A stretch of DNA of 33,047 bases from Archangiaceae bacterium (lineage in GTDB: Bacteria; Myxococcota; Myxococcia; Myxococcales; Myxococcaceae). Below, piece by piece: positions 24,953 to 33,047 of this stretch (positions are counted from its first letter, which is position 1; every line of letters begins with the position of its first letter). The stretch lies in contig JAACJQ010000283.1 in assembly GCA_016879935.1 (NCBI GenBank), forward strand, positions 1 through 33,047. Direction: 5' to 3'. The notes under the pieces are model-generated. The model did no database searches, had not been told where the DNA came from, and was given only the letters and a program-made list of their open reading frames with translations. Position numbers and translations under genes: made by a program.

Positions 24953-25693
24953 GTGAAGACGTCGTGGACGGTTGGGCCCAATCGCTTCGAGCGCGCGGTC
25001 ATCACCATCGACCCCTGGCAGGTCGAGCTCGGCCTCGGCTGGCACGACCTCTACGACTTCGACACCCGCAGGGACGTCGCGCTCGGGGAGTGGCCAGTGA
25101 GCGCGCTCCGCACCGAAGCCGCGACGAGGTTCGACGCCGTCACCCTGAAGGAGATCGACGAATCGGTCGTCGCGGCGCGCACGGACGAGGCCTTCGAGGC
25201 ACGACGTGCACACGACACACAGCTCGCCGCTGCGTGGCTCGAGCTGCCGGTGCTCGAGCGTGCGCCCATCGAGCGCGGCGTCATCGTCGAGCACCCGACC
25301 GAGTACACGGCCAGCGCGCTGAAGCTGACGCTGGGCGAGCCGAAGCGGCCCGGGCTCGTGCGCCCGTACGTCGCCCACCTCGCGTCAGGTCCTGAGCAGC
25401 TCGGTGACCTCAGGTGCTTCGTCGAGATCGAAGCCGGGTGGCTTCTGTGCAGTGGAAATCAGGTGCACTTCATCGACCGCACGCTGCAGTCGTGCACCGT
25501 CGACCTGTCTGCGTTCGGCATCGAGCCCGTGCGGCACAGCACGATGTCGGTCGTCGCGGTTGGCCGACGCGGCGTGCTCGCGCTCGCGAACTGTCACGGC
25601 AGCGCCCACCCGCGCAGCACGCTCGCGCAAGTGACGAAGCAGGCCTTCTGGTTGGCGTTCGATGGCCCACGCATCGTCGGTCGAACCTGGTGA
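24953..25693 (+). CDS. conserved-looking hypothetical protein
   Basis: 246 residues from GTG 24953, chosen because GGAGG lies seven bases upstream. The sequence is cytoplasmic, acidic and Trp-rich at the N-terminus (GPNRFERAVITIDPWQVEL), with a helical middle and a beta-rich C-terminus including FVEIEAGWLLCSGNQVHFID. No known motif is recognised. It is divergent from the DUF2256-DUF3253 gene and 186 bases ahead of the radical SAM gene on the same strand. Confidence 0.7.
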   Translation: MKTSWTVGPNRFERAVITIDPWQVELGLGWHDLYDFDTRRDVALGEWPVSALRTEAATRFDAVTLKEIDESVVAARTDEAFEARRAHDTQLAAAWLELPVLERAPIERGVIVEHPTEYTASALKLTLGEPKRPGLVRPYVAHLASGPEQLGDLRCFVEIEAGWLLCSGNQVHFIDRTLQSCTVDLSAFGIEPVRHSTMSVVAVGRRGVLALANCHGSAHPRSTLAQVTKQAFWLAFDGPRIVGRTW

Positions 25694-25879
25694 CAGCGAA
25701 GCGAACGGTGTCGAGCCGCCCCGTCGTTGCAGGTCGAGCACCACCAGCCTGAGGTCGTTCGGTGCCAGCGCGTGACGCATCTCGGTCGTCAGTCACGAAG
25801 ACCCGGAGCCGAAACGCACGGACGAGGCCGGGTAGTTTTCGGGTCAACGCCGACGACGACGAAGGGCCATACTCGCCGC
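25694..25879. other. intergenic stretch with a possible decayed reading frame
   Basis: No promoter or hairpin stands out. On the minus strand two adjacent frames each look protein-like (AFRLRVFVTD near 25810, MRHALAPNDLRLVVLDLQ from 25780) and would join if one base were removed. This may be a gene remnant or chance. Confidence 0.25.
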
Positions 25880-27499
25880 GTGAACGTTCGAGAGGAGCTG
25901 CAGCGCCGGTTGACGAAGCCCCAGCGGCATCGGTTGCTGCAGGGCTTCCCCGCGGTGCCGGCGATGGTTCCGGCGGTGAGCGAGGGCTCGTTGCTTCGCG
26001 CGTTCACCGGCGCGCTTCGTGACGTGGCGTTCGAAGGGGCGGCGGCGACGCTCGCACGGGGAGGTCCAGCTCCGCTGGTCGTGATCCCGAACGTGAGTGC
26101 CGAAGCCCGCGCCCGCGACGAAGCGGCGCATCGCCGGGCCGTCGAGTCGTGGGAGCGGCTGAAGCCTCAGCTCGAGGCGAAGGTGGCCGCAGGGAATCGT
26201 TCGGAGCCTGCGTCGCTCGACGTCGACCGTTCGCGCGCCCTCATCGTCGGTGTCATTCCACACACGCAGTGCGTGCCGCGCCGCGAGGCCTGTGGCTTCT
26301 GCACGTTCCCGCATGACGCCGCGAACAAGCCGAGCCGGCTCAAGATGCTCTCGGCCGTGGAGCGCGACATTCTCGCCGTCACTGCGGCTCCGGAGTTGAA
26401 CGGCCGTCGCGTGCACGCGCTCTATCTCGGTGGTGGCACCGCAAACCTGTCGTCGACCGAAGAAGTCGAACGGTTGCTGACCACGCTGCGAACACACCTC
26501 GTGCTCGATGATGCAGAGCTCACGCTCGAAGGAACGCCCGCGCTCTTCGAGAGCTGGTTCTCGTCACATCTGAAGTCGCTCGCGAAACAGAACGTCGCGC
26601 ACCGCCGCATCAGCATGGGCGTGCAGACGTTCGATGCATCGCTGCTCACCCTCATGGGCCGCGAGAAGTTCGGTGACGCCGCGCTGGTGAAGAAGCTCGC
26701 GAAGAAGAGCAGGGAACTGGGAATCACCACTTCGGCCGACCTGCTCTTCAACCTGCCCGGCCAGACGCTCGAGCAGATGGAGCGCGACGTCGACACCGCC
26801 ATCTCCGCGGAGCTCGATCAAATCTGTCTGTACCACCTCGTGCTCTACGAAGGCCTCGGCACGCCGTGGGCGAAGGAGGAGGCGCTGCTGCGCGCGGTGC
26901 CCGACAACGGACGTGCCGCACAACACTGGCTGAAGCTGCGCGAACGCCTGCTGCGCGCGGGCTACGAACAAACGACGCTGACGAACTTCGAGCGGAAGAA
27001 CATTGGCGCGAAGCGCTTCCGCTACGAGCTCGCGAGCTTTGCTCCCGACCAGACCGACGCGCTCGGCTTCGGCCCGATGAGCCTCACCACGTTCATCGAC
27101 TGGCCTCGGAAGCGCGGGCTCAAATTGCTGCGGCGCAAACACCTCGGGCGCGCCGCGTGGTCGGGCGACGACCTCATGTTCGAGTACGACGAGGCGTCGC
27201 TGCGGCTGCTCTTCGTCACGCGCAGCCTCGCCACCACTCGCGTCGATGCCCGTTCGTACACGGAGCGCTTCGGCACCACGCTGCAACACGACTTCGCCGA
27301 GCCACTCGCCGCGCTCACGGCCGAGCAGTTGGTCACCGTCGACGATGCGGGGCTCATGCTCACGCCCCTGGGCATGTTCTTCGCGGACTCGGTCGTCTCG
27401 ACGCTCGCTGCTGGTGCGCCGAGAGCGGGCGCCGGCGTTCACACCGCGGAGTTGTTGAAGGAGCGCCCCCGCGTGAGCGACTACCTGAGCATGGGCTGA
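25880..27499 (+). CDS. HemW-like radical SAM protein with CX6CX2C cluster motif
   Basis: 539 residues. The protein resembles the coproporphyrinogen III oxidase-like (HemN/HemW) radical SAM family: YLGGGTANLSS (the GGGT SAM-binding motif), RRISMGVQTFD, DLLFNLPGQT and the HemN C-terminal part. The cluster motif is atypical: Cys131-x6-Cys138-x2-Cys141 (CVPRREACGFC) instead of CxxxCxxC. About 120 residues precede the radical SAM core, more than in HemW. The start is GTG 25880; the ribosome binding site is weak. The real substrate is uncertain; it may be heme chaperoning or another porphyrin- or radical-based reaction. Confidence 0.85.
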   Translation: MNVREELQRRLTKPQRHRLLQGFPAVPAMVPAVSEGSLLRAFTGALRDVAFEGAAATLARGGPAPLVVIPNVSAEARARDEAAHRRAVESWERLKPQLEAKVAAGNRSEPASLDVDRSRALIVGVIPHTQCVPRREACGFCTFPHDAANKPSRLKMLSAVERDILAVTAAPELNGRRVHALYLGGGTANLSSTEEVERLLTTLRTHLVLDDAELTLEGTPALFESWFSSHLKSLAKQNVAHRRISMGVQTFDASLLTLMGREKFGDAALVKKLAKKSRELGITTSADLLFNLPGQTLEQMERDVDTAISAELDQICLYHLVLYEGLGTPWAKEEALLRAVPDNGRAAQHWLKLRERLLRAGYEQTTLTNFERKNIGAKRFRYELASFAPDQTDALGFGPMSLTTFIDWPRKRGLKLLRRKHLGRAAWSGDDLMFEYDEASLRLLFVTRSLATTRVDARSYTERFGTTLQHDFAEPLAALTAEQLVTVDDAGLMLTPLGMFFADSVVSTLAAGAPRAGAGVHTAELLKERPRVSDYLSMG

Positions 27500-27510
27500 C
27501 AGCGGCGCCC

Positions 27511-27526
27511 GGGCTTCGGGAGGCCC
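27511..27526. terminator. GC-rich hairpin between convergent genes
   Basis: GGGCTT and AGGCCC pair across a four-base loop (six pairs, one G-T). It lies 12 bases after the radical SAM stop and before the convergent stop at 27615. There is no T tract, so terminator activity is uncertain; a second small GGGG/CCCC hairpin sits at 27557-27567. Confidence 0.35.
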
Positions 27527-27614
27527 AGCCTTCGTCGCACCAGCGCGTCGCCGAACGGGGTCACCCCTCGCAGGAACGCGGAGCCTTCGGTGCACGCCCG
27601 CGATGCCCAGCGAG

Positions 27615-29582
27615 TCAGGTTGCTTCGAGGCTCGCGAGGAACGCCGGGGCCTGGGCCTCGAGCCGACTCTGAATCGCCGCCTCGATCTCCTGCTGATGCG
27701 CCTCGCTGTGCTCGATGAGCTCTGGCACGGACATGTTGGCGCGAGCCGGGAACAGCTCATTGGGTACCGTCGCCCAGAGCTCGTCTTCCAGCCCGCGCAG
27801 CTCGAACAGGTGACCCCCTTCAATCGCCTGTTGGAGCAGCTCGGGTGGAAGGTTCGGGAGCGCGCCGGCGCCGCCATCGGCCCACGTCTGGGTGTTGAAC
27901 AGGCCACCGCGCAGGTAGCCCATCGTCTCTTCGCCGATGCGCTTCTCGGGTGGCAGCCGCTCGTTCGCCGCGCGCCAGATGGCCTCGCGTTCAGCCTGGT
28001 TCTGCCGGTCGTTCGTGACGGCGGTGATGCCGTCGCCGACGATCGAGATGCCGGTGCCGACCGCCGCGATGGTCTCTCCGGGAAGCGCCCCGACGCCGGT
28101 GGCCGTGATGGCCGAGCCCGCCGCCGACACGAGGTCGCCGAGGGCGCCAACCGAGGAGCCCAGCGTGAAGCCATCTTCTGCGAAACGGCCGTACGCGCTG
28201 GCGAGTGACGTCACGGCGCCGAGGCCGGGCAGGAAGCGGCTGGCGTACTTGCCGATGGTCGAGCTGCTCACGCCCAACACCTCGGAGCCCAGCCGGCCAG
28301 CCTGCGCGAGCCCGCCGATGATGGTCGCGGCGTCACCCGAGGCGGCGAGCAGTGCGTCGACGCGCTCCCTGGCCGTGTCGGCCGTCGCGGCGCCGTAGAG
28401 GTCGTACGCGAGCCCAGCAATGGCGAGCCCCTTGCCGAGTGTCGAGCTGCCAGCCCAGTCCTTGCCGAGCTTCTCGAGGTCGTCCGGGTCGGCGGTGCCG
28501 GTCGCCAGCTTCATGAAGCTGTCGAGCGCACCGGTGATGTCCTCGGCCTTGCCCTTGTAGTCCCACGCCGTCGACGCCGCGCCTGCGACCGCCAGCGCCG
28601 GGTCCATGAACGGAGCGAGCTTCTCTTCCAGCTGCTCGCGGAAGGTCTGCGCGGCGACCTGGCCTTTGGCCGCCTCTGCAGCCGCAACGGCCGGGAGTGC
28701 AGCGGCGACGACCCCTTCGAGGGCCTCGCTCGGGCCGTTGGCGCGAGCGCGTTCGGCGGCCCAGTCCAACGCGGCCGGGGCGTGACGAGTGCCCGCGAGC
28801 TTCGTGTAGCCGTCGACCAGCGTCGCCTCGCTCAAGCTGCCTGCGTTGGCCTCGAGGCTCGCCTTGAGTGCGTCCTCGGCGGCGGCGACGTCGGTGTAGA
28901 GGCTGGCGTTCTGCTCGCGGAAGGCGGCGATGGCGGCGGCCTTCTGGTCGTCGGTGGCGAGGCTGGCTCCAACGGCCAGGTGCTCGGCGAACCTGGTCTC
29001 GGCCTCGGTCAGCTTCGTCTTTGCGGCGTCGAGGGCCGCCGTCGCCGCTTCGACCTCGGCGGTGGCGGCAGGGTCGACGCCGGCGAGGGCCTCATCGAGG
29101 CCGCTGCCGCTGCGCACGGCGAGCTTCGAGGCGCGGTCGAGGTCTCGTGGGCTGAGCGTGCCTTGCGCGACGCCGGCCTTCATCGCGTCGACGACGGCAC
29201 CTTTGTCTTCGGGCTTCGCAGCGGCGTACACGCGGTTGAGCTCGACGGGAGACAGGTTGCCCACCACGTCGGCGCCGTACAGCGGGTCATCTTTCTTCGC
29301 GGCAAGCTTCTCGGCGAGGCGCGCGTCGGCCAGGTCTTCCTGGGGCGTGTCGCGGTAGGCGCGGTACTCGGCCACATCTCGCGCCACGGCCTCCTTCGCT
29401 GCCGAGACCGCGGCGCCGCTCAAGGCCACGGGCGCCGCCGCCGACGCCTTGAAGGTCGAGCGCGTCTGGTCGAGCGGCTTGAGAGCCTCGACCTTCGGCG
29501 GCTCGGGCGGCTTCGGCCGTTCGGTGCGGTTCGCCTGGCTCGTGCTGCTGGTGCGGTCAGACGACGTGCGTTCGATGGCCAT
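27615..29582 (-). CDS. large helical protein with hydrophobic Gly/Ala-rich C-terminal half
   Basis: 655 residues from ATG 29582, with AAAGGA just upstream. The first 40 residues are Ser/Thr-rich and disordered (MAIERTSSDRTSSTSQAN), with no signal peptide. The next 300 are helical and Ala/Glu/Lys-rich, including a coiled-coil-like stretch (AATAALDAAKTKLTEAETRF). The C-terminal part has several long Gly/Ala hydrophobic runs (GLGAVTSLASAYGRFAEDG and DLVSAAGSAITATGVGAL) able to enter a membrane, followed by a polar tail. No enzyme motif is seen. The combination of a disordered, unprocessed N-terminus and hydrophobic hairpins recalls pore-forming or secreted effector proteins, which is inference only. 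Confidence 0.7.
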   Translation of the reverse strand: MAIERTSSDRTSSTSQANRTERPKPPEPPKVEALKPLDQTRSTFKASAAAPVALSGAAVSAAKEAVARDVAEYRAYRDTPQEDLADARLAEKLAAKKDDPLYGADVVGNLSPVELNRVYAAAKPEDKGAVVDAMKAGVAQGTLSPRDLDRASKLAVRSGSGLDEALAGVDPAATAEVEAATAALDAAKTKLTEAETRFAEHLAVGASLATDDQKAAAIAAFREQNASLYTDVAAAEDALKASLEANAGSLSEATLVDGYTKLAGTRHAPAALDWAAERARANGPSEALEGVVAAALPAVAAAEAAKGQVAAQTFREQLEEKLAPFMDPALAVAGAASTAWDYKGKAEDITGALDSFMKLATGTADPDDLEKLGKDWAGSSTLGKGLAIAGLAYDLYGAATADTARERVDALLAASGDAATIIGGLAQAGRLGSEVLGVSSSTIGKYASRFLPGLGAVTSLASAYGRFAEDGFTLGSSVGALGDLVSAAGSAITATGVGALPGETIAAVGTGISIVGDGITAVTNDRQNQAEREAIWRAANERLPPEKRIGEETMGYLRGGLFNTQTWADGGAGALPNLPPELLQQAIEGGHLFELRGLEDELWATVPNELFPARANMSVPELIEHSEAHQQEIEAAIQSRLEAQAPAFLASLEAT

Positions 29583-29599
29583 GACAGTCCTTTGAAAGT

Positions 29600-29626
29600 G
29601 GGCTCCTGCGGTGAAGACGCCAGCCC
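29600..29626 (-). terminator. weak hairpin between dtd and the helical-protein gene
   Basis: GGGCT (29600-29604) and AGCCC (29622-29626) can pair, with an inner GCG/CGC pair (29608-29610 with 29618-29620) and a small bulge. It lies in the 71-base gap after dtd. Without a T tract it could equally be a leader structure of the next gene. Confidence 0.25.
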
Positions 29627-29653
29627 GCCCGAACTGTCGCACGGAATGGCCCT

Positions 29654-30100
29654 TCACCGCTCCCGGCTGTCCATCACGATGGTGACGGGCCCGTCGTTGA
29701 CGAGCGCGACCTTCATGTCGGCCGCGAAGATGCCCTCGGCCACCGTCAGCCCGGCCGCGCGGCACTTCTCGCAGAAGAGCGCGTACAGCCGCTTCGCTTC
29801 ATCAGGAGGCATCGCGTCGGTGAAGCTCGGGCGCCGGCCCTTCTTCGTGTCGGCGTAGAGCGTGAACTGACTCACGGCGAGCAGCTGCTTCGACCCGTCG
29901 TGGAGCGAGCGGTTCATCTTGCCCGCGTCGTCTTCGAAGATTCTCAGGCCCGGCACCTTGTCGACCATGAAGTCGACGTCGGCGTCGGTGTCGCCTTTGC
30001 CCACGCCGAGCAGCACCATCAACCCGGGCCCGATGGCGCCGACGACGTTGCCATCGACCGTCACCGACGCCTCCTTCACCCGCTGCAGCACCGCGCGCAT
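29654..30100 (-). CDS. dtd: D-aminoacyl-tRNA deacylase
   Basis: 148 residues, the usual length for Dtd. It hydrolyses D-amino acids (and glycine) mischarged on tRNA, a cytoplasmic proofreading step. Diagnostic segments are [17 protein letters not shown] at the start, SQFTLYAD at 77-84, GRRPSF at 88-93 and the Gly-cis-Pro motif in NDGPVT at 135-140. ATG 30100 was chosen as the family start; it follows the stop of the hydrolase gene by one base, so the two are likely co-transcribed. Confidence 0.96.
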   Translation of the reverse strand: MRAVLQRVKEASVTVDGNVVGAIGPGLMVLLGVGKGDTDADVDFMVDKVPGLRIFEDDAGKMNRSLHDGSKQLLAVSQFTLYADTKKGRRPSFTDAMPPDEAKRLYALFCEKCRAAGLTVAEGIFAADMKVALVNDGPVTIVMDSRER

Positions 30101-30101
30101 G

Positions 30102-33047
30102 TCACGGCCCCGAGACGGGCTGCGCAATCCACGAGCAGCTCGACGTGTGCTGACAGCCATCGAACGAGACGACCGTTCCGTCAGACGCGAGGTACCGCGC
30201 GAGCACGTTCACCAGGTACGTGCCGTCGTCCCACGTCTTCTTCGGGTCGGGCAAATCGAAGCCGTGACGGCCCGTCGGGCTCGGCATCGGGTACAGCACG
30301 CCGACGGTGCCGCCGACGGTCGCGCTGGGGAACACGTGGCGCAGCGGCGGATTGAGGCGAGGCACGTCGAAGCCATCGTTCACGGGAACGGTCGATGACA
30401 GGTTCTCGATGTCCATCAGCACGTGCTGCCCGCGCGAGTTCAGATACGGGCTCGTGCGCGAGACGCCTTCGATGATGTGCGAGTCGACGAGCACCTGATT
30501 CACCGTCTTGTTGTACCGAGCGTCACGAGAGGTGAGGTCGAGGTAGCCCGCCGCGCGCGCGAGCGCCGTGCCCGTGGCGACCGGCACCACCGGGTCTCCC
30601 ACGGTGTTCATGATGAGGGCCCGCGTACGCACGCGCTCTCCGGTGCCGTACTCGAGAATGCGGCGCTGGTAGTTCGGCGCGAAGTTCACCGGGTCAGACG
30701 CGTCGAGCAACGTCTGCGCGAAGCCGATGAAGCGCCGCAGCTCGGGCGTGCCGCGCTTGAGGCCGAAGCCGTCACCGAGCGCGACCAACGGAGCGCCCTT
30801 TGCGATGTCGCGGCCCTGCCACTTCGCGTCGACGCCGAACGTCGTGATGCTCAGGTACGGCTGCTCCTTCGGCAGCGCGCAGCCCTCGGGCCGTTTGGGG
30901 CCGAGCACGCCCGAGTAGAAGTCGAGCTTGAGCGCGTTGCCTTCGTCACTCGACACGGTCGCGCGAATGAGCCCGTCTTTCTGCACGCGCGCGCAGCGCC
31001 ACTCCTTCGAGACGAGGTTCGTGATGACGGCCGTGTCGCCCTCGGTGATGGTGGCCTTCACGGGCCCAATCTTCACCCTGCCGCGGTTGTTGCCGTTCGG
31101 CAGGTACTGCCAGAGCTCGAGGCCGTCAGCCGACTTCTCGGTGATGAGCAGCGGGCCCATCATGCGCAGCGACACCGCCTCCTTCACGCCACCGGGCGCA
31201 GCGCGTTTGCCGATTTCAGCGAAGCCCGCGCCCGCAGAGATCGGCACGACGACGCCGACGTGCGGCTCGGTGCCACCGACGAGCGCGCTCATGATGCCGC
31301 CGAGCGAGCCGCCACCCATCGACAGCTTCGAGGCCGCGCCGACGTCGATGACGCCGTCTCCGTCGAAGTCGCCGGCGAGGTCCTTCACGCCGTCGCGGTT
31401 CACGTCCCAGTCCCAGCGCGTGGAGCCGTCGAACGTCTGCAGCACCTGCACGAGGCGCAGGTAGTCGACCGTCGACTGACGAACCATGTCGCGCGTGTGC
31501 ACCGCGTACGCCGTCCAATAGTCGGCGCCGGAGTCTGGCTTCACGTCACCCGTCTGGTCGAACGCGCGGTCTCGCTTGAGCCCCTTGAAGAGCCCGGTGA
31601 GGCCCTTCGACGCGAAGAGGCCTTCAGCCGCCTGCAGCTCGAGGTCTCCGAAGCCGAGGCCGTGGCTCGGGCAGTCGATGGCGATGGAGGCGATGCCCTG
31701 CCGCGCGAAGAGGCCCGAGTAGAAGAGGCCCTCGAGCTTGTTGCTGCCGTAGCCGTGGCCCGCGATGGCGAGCGGCGCCGGGCCGCGACGGTTCTTCGGC
31801 ACCGCGAGCCAGAACGTCACCTTCTCGGTGCGGGCTTTGCCCTCGGGCAGGTCGATGGCGCCGGTCTCGGGGTTCAGCTTCCACGTCTGCTGGTGAATCG
31901 GCAGCAGGTTGCCCGCCGCGTCTTTGCGCGGGAAGAACTGCGGCGAGTCGAAGGCTCCCGTCGCGAAGAAGTCGATGGCCTTGAAGCCCTCGATGAGCGA
32001 CCGAATCTGCGGCGAGTCGGAGTCAGCGCCGAGCAACCCCGGCAACAGGCTCGCCAGCGCGCCGACGAGCTGGTCGCCCGGCACGATGCGAACGTTCAGC
32101 ATGCGCGAGGGGTCGTCACGAACCGAGTCGAGGTCGGTGAGCTTCGGCGGAAACTCGGTGGCCAGGCGCGAGAGCGGGCCCATGCCGTTGAGCCCGTCGC
32201 GAATCACCTTGAAGTACGACGAGATGCTCTGCGTCGTGAAGCTCCACGTGAAGGCCACGTCGTCGAGCGCCAGCCCATGCTTCGGCAGACAGTCGGGCAG
32301 ACGAGAGAGCGCCGCCGTCTGCGACGCGTGGTTGATGTACTTGAACGGTGAGCGCACCGGCCTGCCGTCTTCGTCGACCAGGCGCTTCGTGATGACGACC
32401 GCGTAGGTGTTGCGCTCGCGCATCGGCATCAGCGGGCGGAAGAGCAGCGACTTCGTCTCGCGCTCGTAGTGCAGCATCGTCTTCGTATCGCCGGGGAAGC
32501 GCGTGTTCGGGTGGTCGAGAATGCCGTCCATGTCGGTGTCTTCACCGGGGTCGAGCACGTTGTTGCGGTTCAGGTCTTCCTCGACCTCTTCGAAGAGCAG
32601 GTTGCCGGTGTCTCCGCGCGGGTCGTTCGGGAAGTAGTCGCGGTCTTCGATGACGGCGGGGAAGTTGTCGTTGCCGACGTCGAGCGGCACGGCCTCGCAG
32701 AACTCGGGCGAGTCGGGGTTCACGTCGATGACGTAGAGCGCGTCGTTCGACTGGTCGTAGTCGTCTCCCACGTGGCGGCGCGCGAGCTCACCGAGGTCGA
32801 GGTGCTTGGTGAACGACACCGACATCGGCGCGTACGTGCCCCAGCCGTCGAGCTTGGCGAGCTCTTCACGAATCGCGCGCTCCCAGTCCGTCGGAGCCGT
32901 CTTGCTCGCGTTGAGGCGCTTCTTCGTCGGGCTCGTCGCGTCGAAGCGCGAGGCGAAGTCGTTCGGCAGGGGCACGTTGGGGAAGGGCCGCTCCTCGATG
33001 TCGAAGACGATGGCGGCGCCAGTGCCCTCGGGAGCCAGCATCAAGCC
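30102..33047 (-). CDS. large alpha/beta hydrolase with EF-hand-like loops (5' end beyond window)
   Basis: At least 980 residues; the frame is still open at the window edge, so the true start and signal peptide are probably outside. The hydrolase core shows [28 protein letters not shown] (an acid/oxyanion region) and [10 protein letters not shown] with a GxSxG-type nucleophile Ser. Calcium-loop-like segments ([18 protein letters not shown] near the N-terminus, and DVNRDGVKD with DFDGDGVID just before the nucleophile) suggest an extracellular, calcium-stabilised enzyme. Downstream regions include [18 protein letters not shown], where the acid and His of the triad may lie. A secreted esterase or lipase is likely; the substrate is unknown. 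Confidence 0.75.
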   Translation of the reverse strand, partial: GLMLAPEGTGAAIVFDIEERPFPNVPLPNDFASRFDATSPTKKRLNASKTAPTDWERAIREELAKLDGWGTYAPMSVSFTKHLDLGELARRHVGDDYDQSNDALYVIDVNPDSPEFCEAVPLDVGNDNFPAVIEDRDYFPNDPRGDTGNLLFEEVEEDLNRNNVLDPGEDTDMDGILDHPNTRFPGDTKTMLHYERETKSLLFRPLMPMRERNTYAVVITKRLVDEDGRPVRSPFKYINHASQTAALSRLPDCLPKHGLALDDVAFTWSFTTQSISSYFKVIRDGLNGMGPLSRLATEFPPKLTDLDSVRDDPSRMLNVRIVPGDQLVGALASLLPGLLGADSDSPQIRSLIEGFKAIDFFATGAFDSPQFFPRKDAAGNLLPIHQQTWKLNPETGAIDLPEGKARTEKVTFWLAVPKNRRGPAPLAIAGHGYGSNKLEGLFYSGLFARQGIASIAIDCPSHGLGFGDLELQAAEGLFASKGLTGLFKGLKRDRAFDQTGDVKPDSGADYWTAYAVHTRDMVRQSTVDYLRLVQVLQTFDGSTRWDWDVNRDGVKDLAGDFDGDGVIDVGAASKLSMGGGSLGGIMSALVGGTEPHVGVVVPISAGAGFAEIGKRAAPGGVKEAVSLRMMGPLLITEKSADGLELWQYLPNGNNRGRVKIGPVKATITEGDTAVITNLVSKEWRCARVQKDGLIRATVSSDEGNALKLDFYSGVLGPKRPEGCALPKEQPYLSITTFGVDAKWQGRDIAKGAPLVALGDGFGLKRGTPELRRFIGFAQTLLDASDPVNFAPNYQRRILEYGTGERVRTRALIMNTVGDPVVPVATGTALARAAGYLDLTSRDARYNKTVNQVLVDSHIIEGVSRTSPYLNSRGQHVLMDIENLSSTVPVNDGFDVPRLNPPLRHVFPSATVGGTVGVLYPMPSPTGRHGFDLPDPKKTWDDGTYLVNVLARYLASDGTVVSFDGCQHTSSCSWIAQPVSGP

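Noticed and set aside
30423-32351. A 642-codon plus-strand frame
   Set aside because: Antisense to the alpha/beta hydrolase; composition is that of a shadow.

Overview
The window is high-GC DNA with strongly GC-ending codons and tightly packed genes. It probably comes from a delta-proteobacterial/Myxococcota-type genome. That placement is inferred from several lipoproteins with LAGC or LLGC lipoboxes, TGGG and DAG low-complexity linkers, Cys-rich secreted modules and many GTG starts. There is no rRNA, tRNA, CRISPR, insertion sequence or phage gene that I can see. No gene-free stretch exceeds 300 bases; the longest are 311-483, 5370-5530 and 25694-25879.

Layout. Positions 1-3554 hold a leftward set (a partial gene at the edge, a 48-aa small protein, a membrane-anchored TPR-like protein and a 3-hydroxyisobutyrate-dehydrogenase-family reductase), divergent from a rightward pair (a small charged protein and a PlsC-type acyltransferase). 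A Cys-rich secreted protein with TGGG linkers follows (3567-5369, minus), then an ABC-2 type exporter (ATPase plus permease, 5531-7958). The segment 7981-10923 is a three-gene minus-strand operon: a 4-TM protein, a membrane protein with two zinc ribbons whose frame is broken by one base, and a lipoprotein in which a Hint (intein/hedgehog-like) domain sits five residues after the lipobox Cys and is followed by four six-Cys repeats. This is the most unusual locus.

Positions 11034-16876 are a complete fdsGBACD operon for a soluble, molybdenum-dependent, NAD+-linked formate dehydrogenase: diaphorase subunits G and B, catalytic subunit A, the sulfurtransferase FdsC/FdhD and small subunit D, with overlapping or nearly abutting genes. 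Next come a small membrane protein, a MmcQ/YjbR-family protein and an iron-sulfur cryptochrome/(6-4) photolyase-like protein. A DAG-linker lipoprotein with a MORN-repeat partner, a secreted TPR protein, a DUF2256-DUF3253 zinc protein and an unrecognised protein follow. A HemW-like radical SAM protein with an unusual CX6CX2C motif lies at 25880-27499. The right end is minus strand: a helical, hydrophobic-tailed protein of unknown function, D-aminoacyl-tRNA deacylase (dtd), and a large alpha/beta hydrolase with EF-hand-like loops that runs off the window.

All functional statements come from reading motifs by eye; no database search was run.
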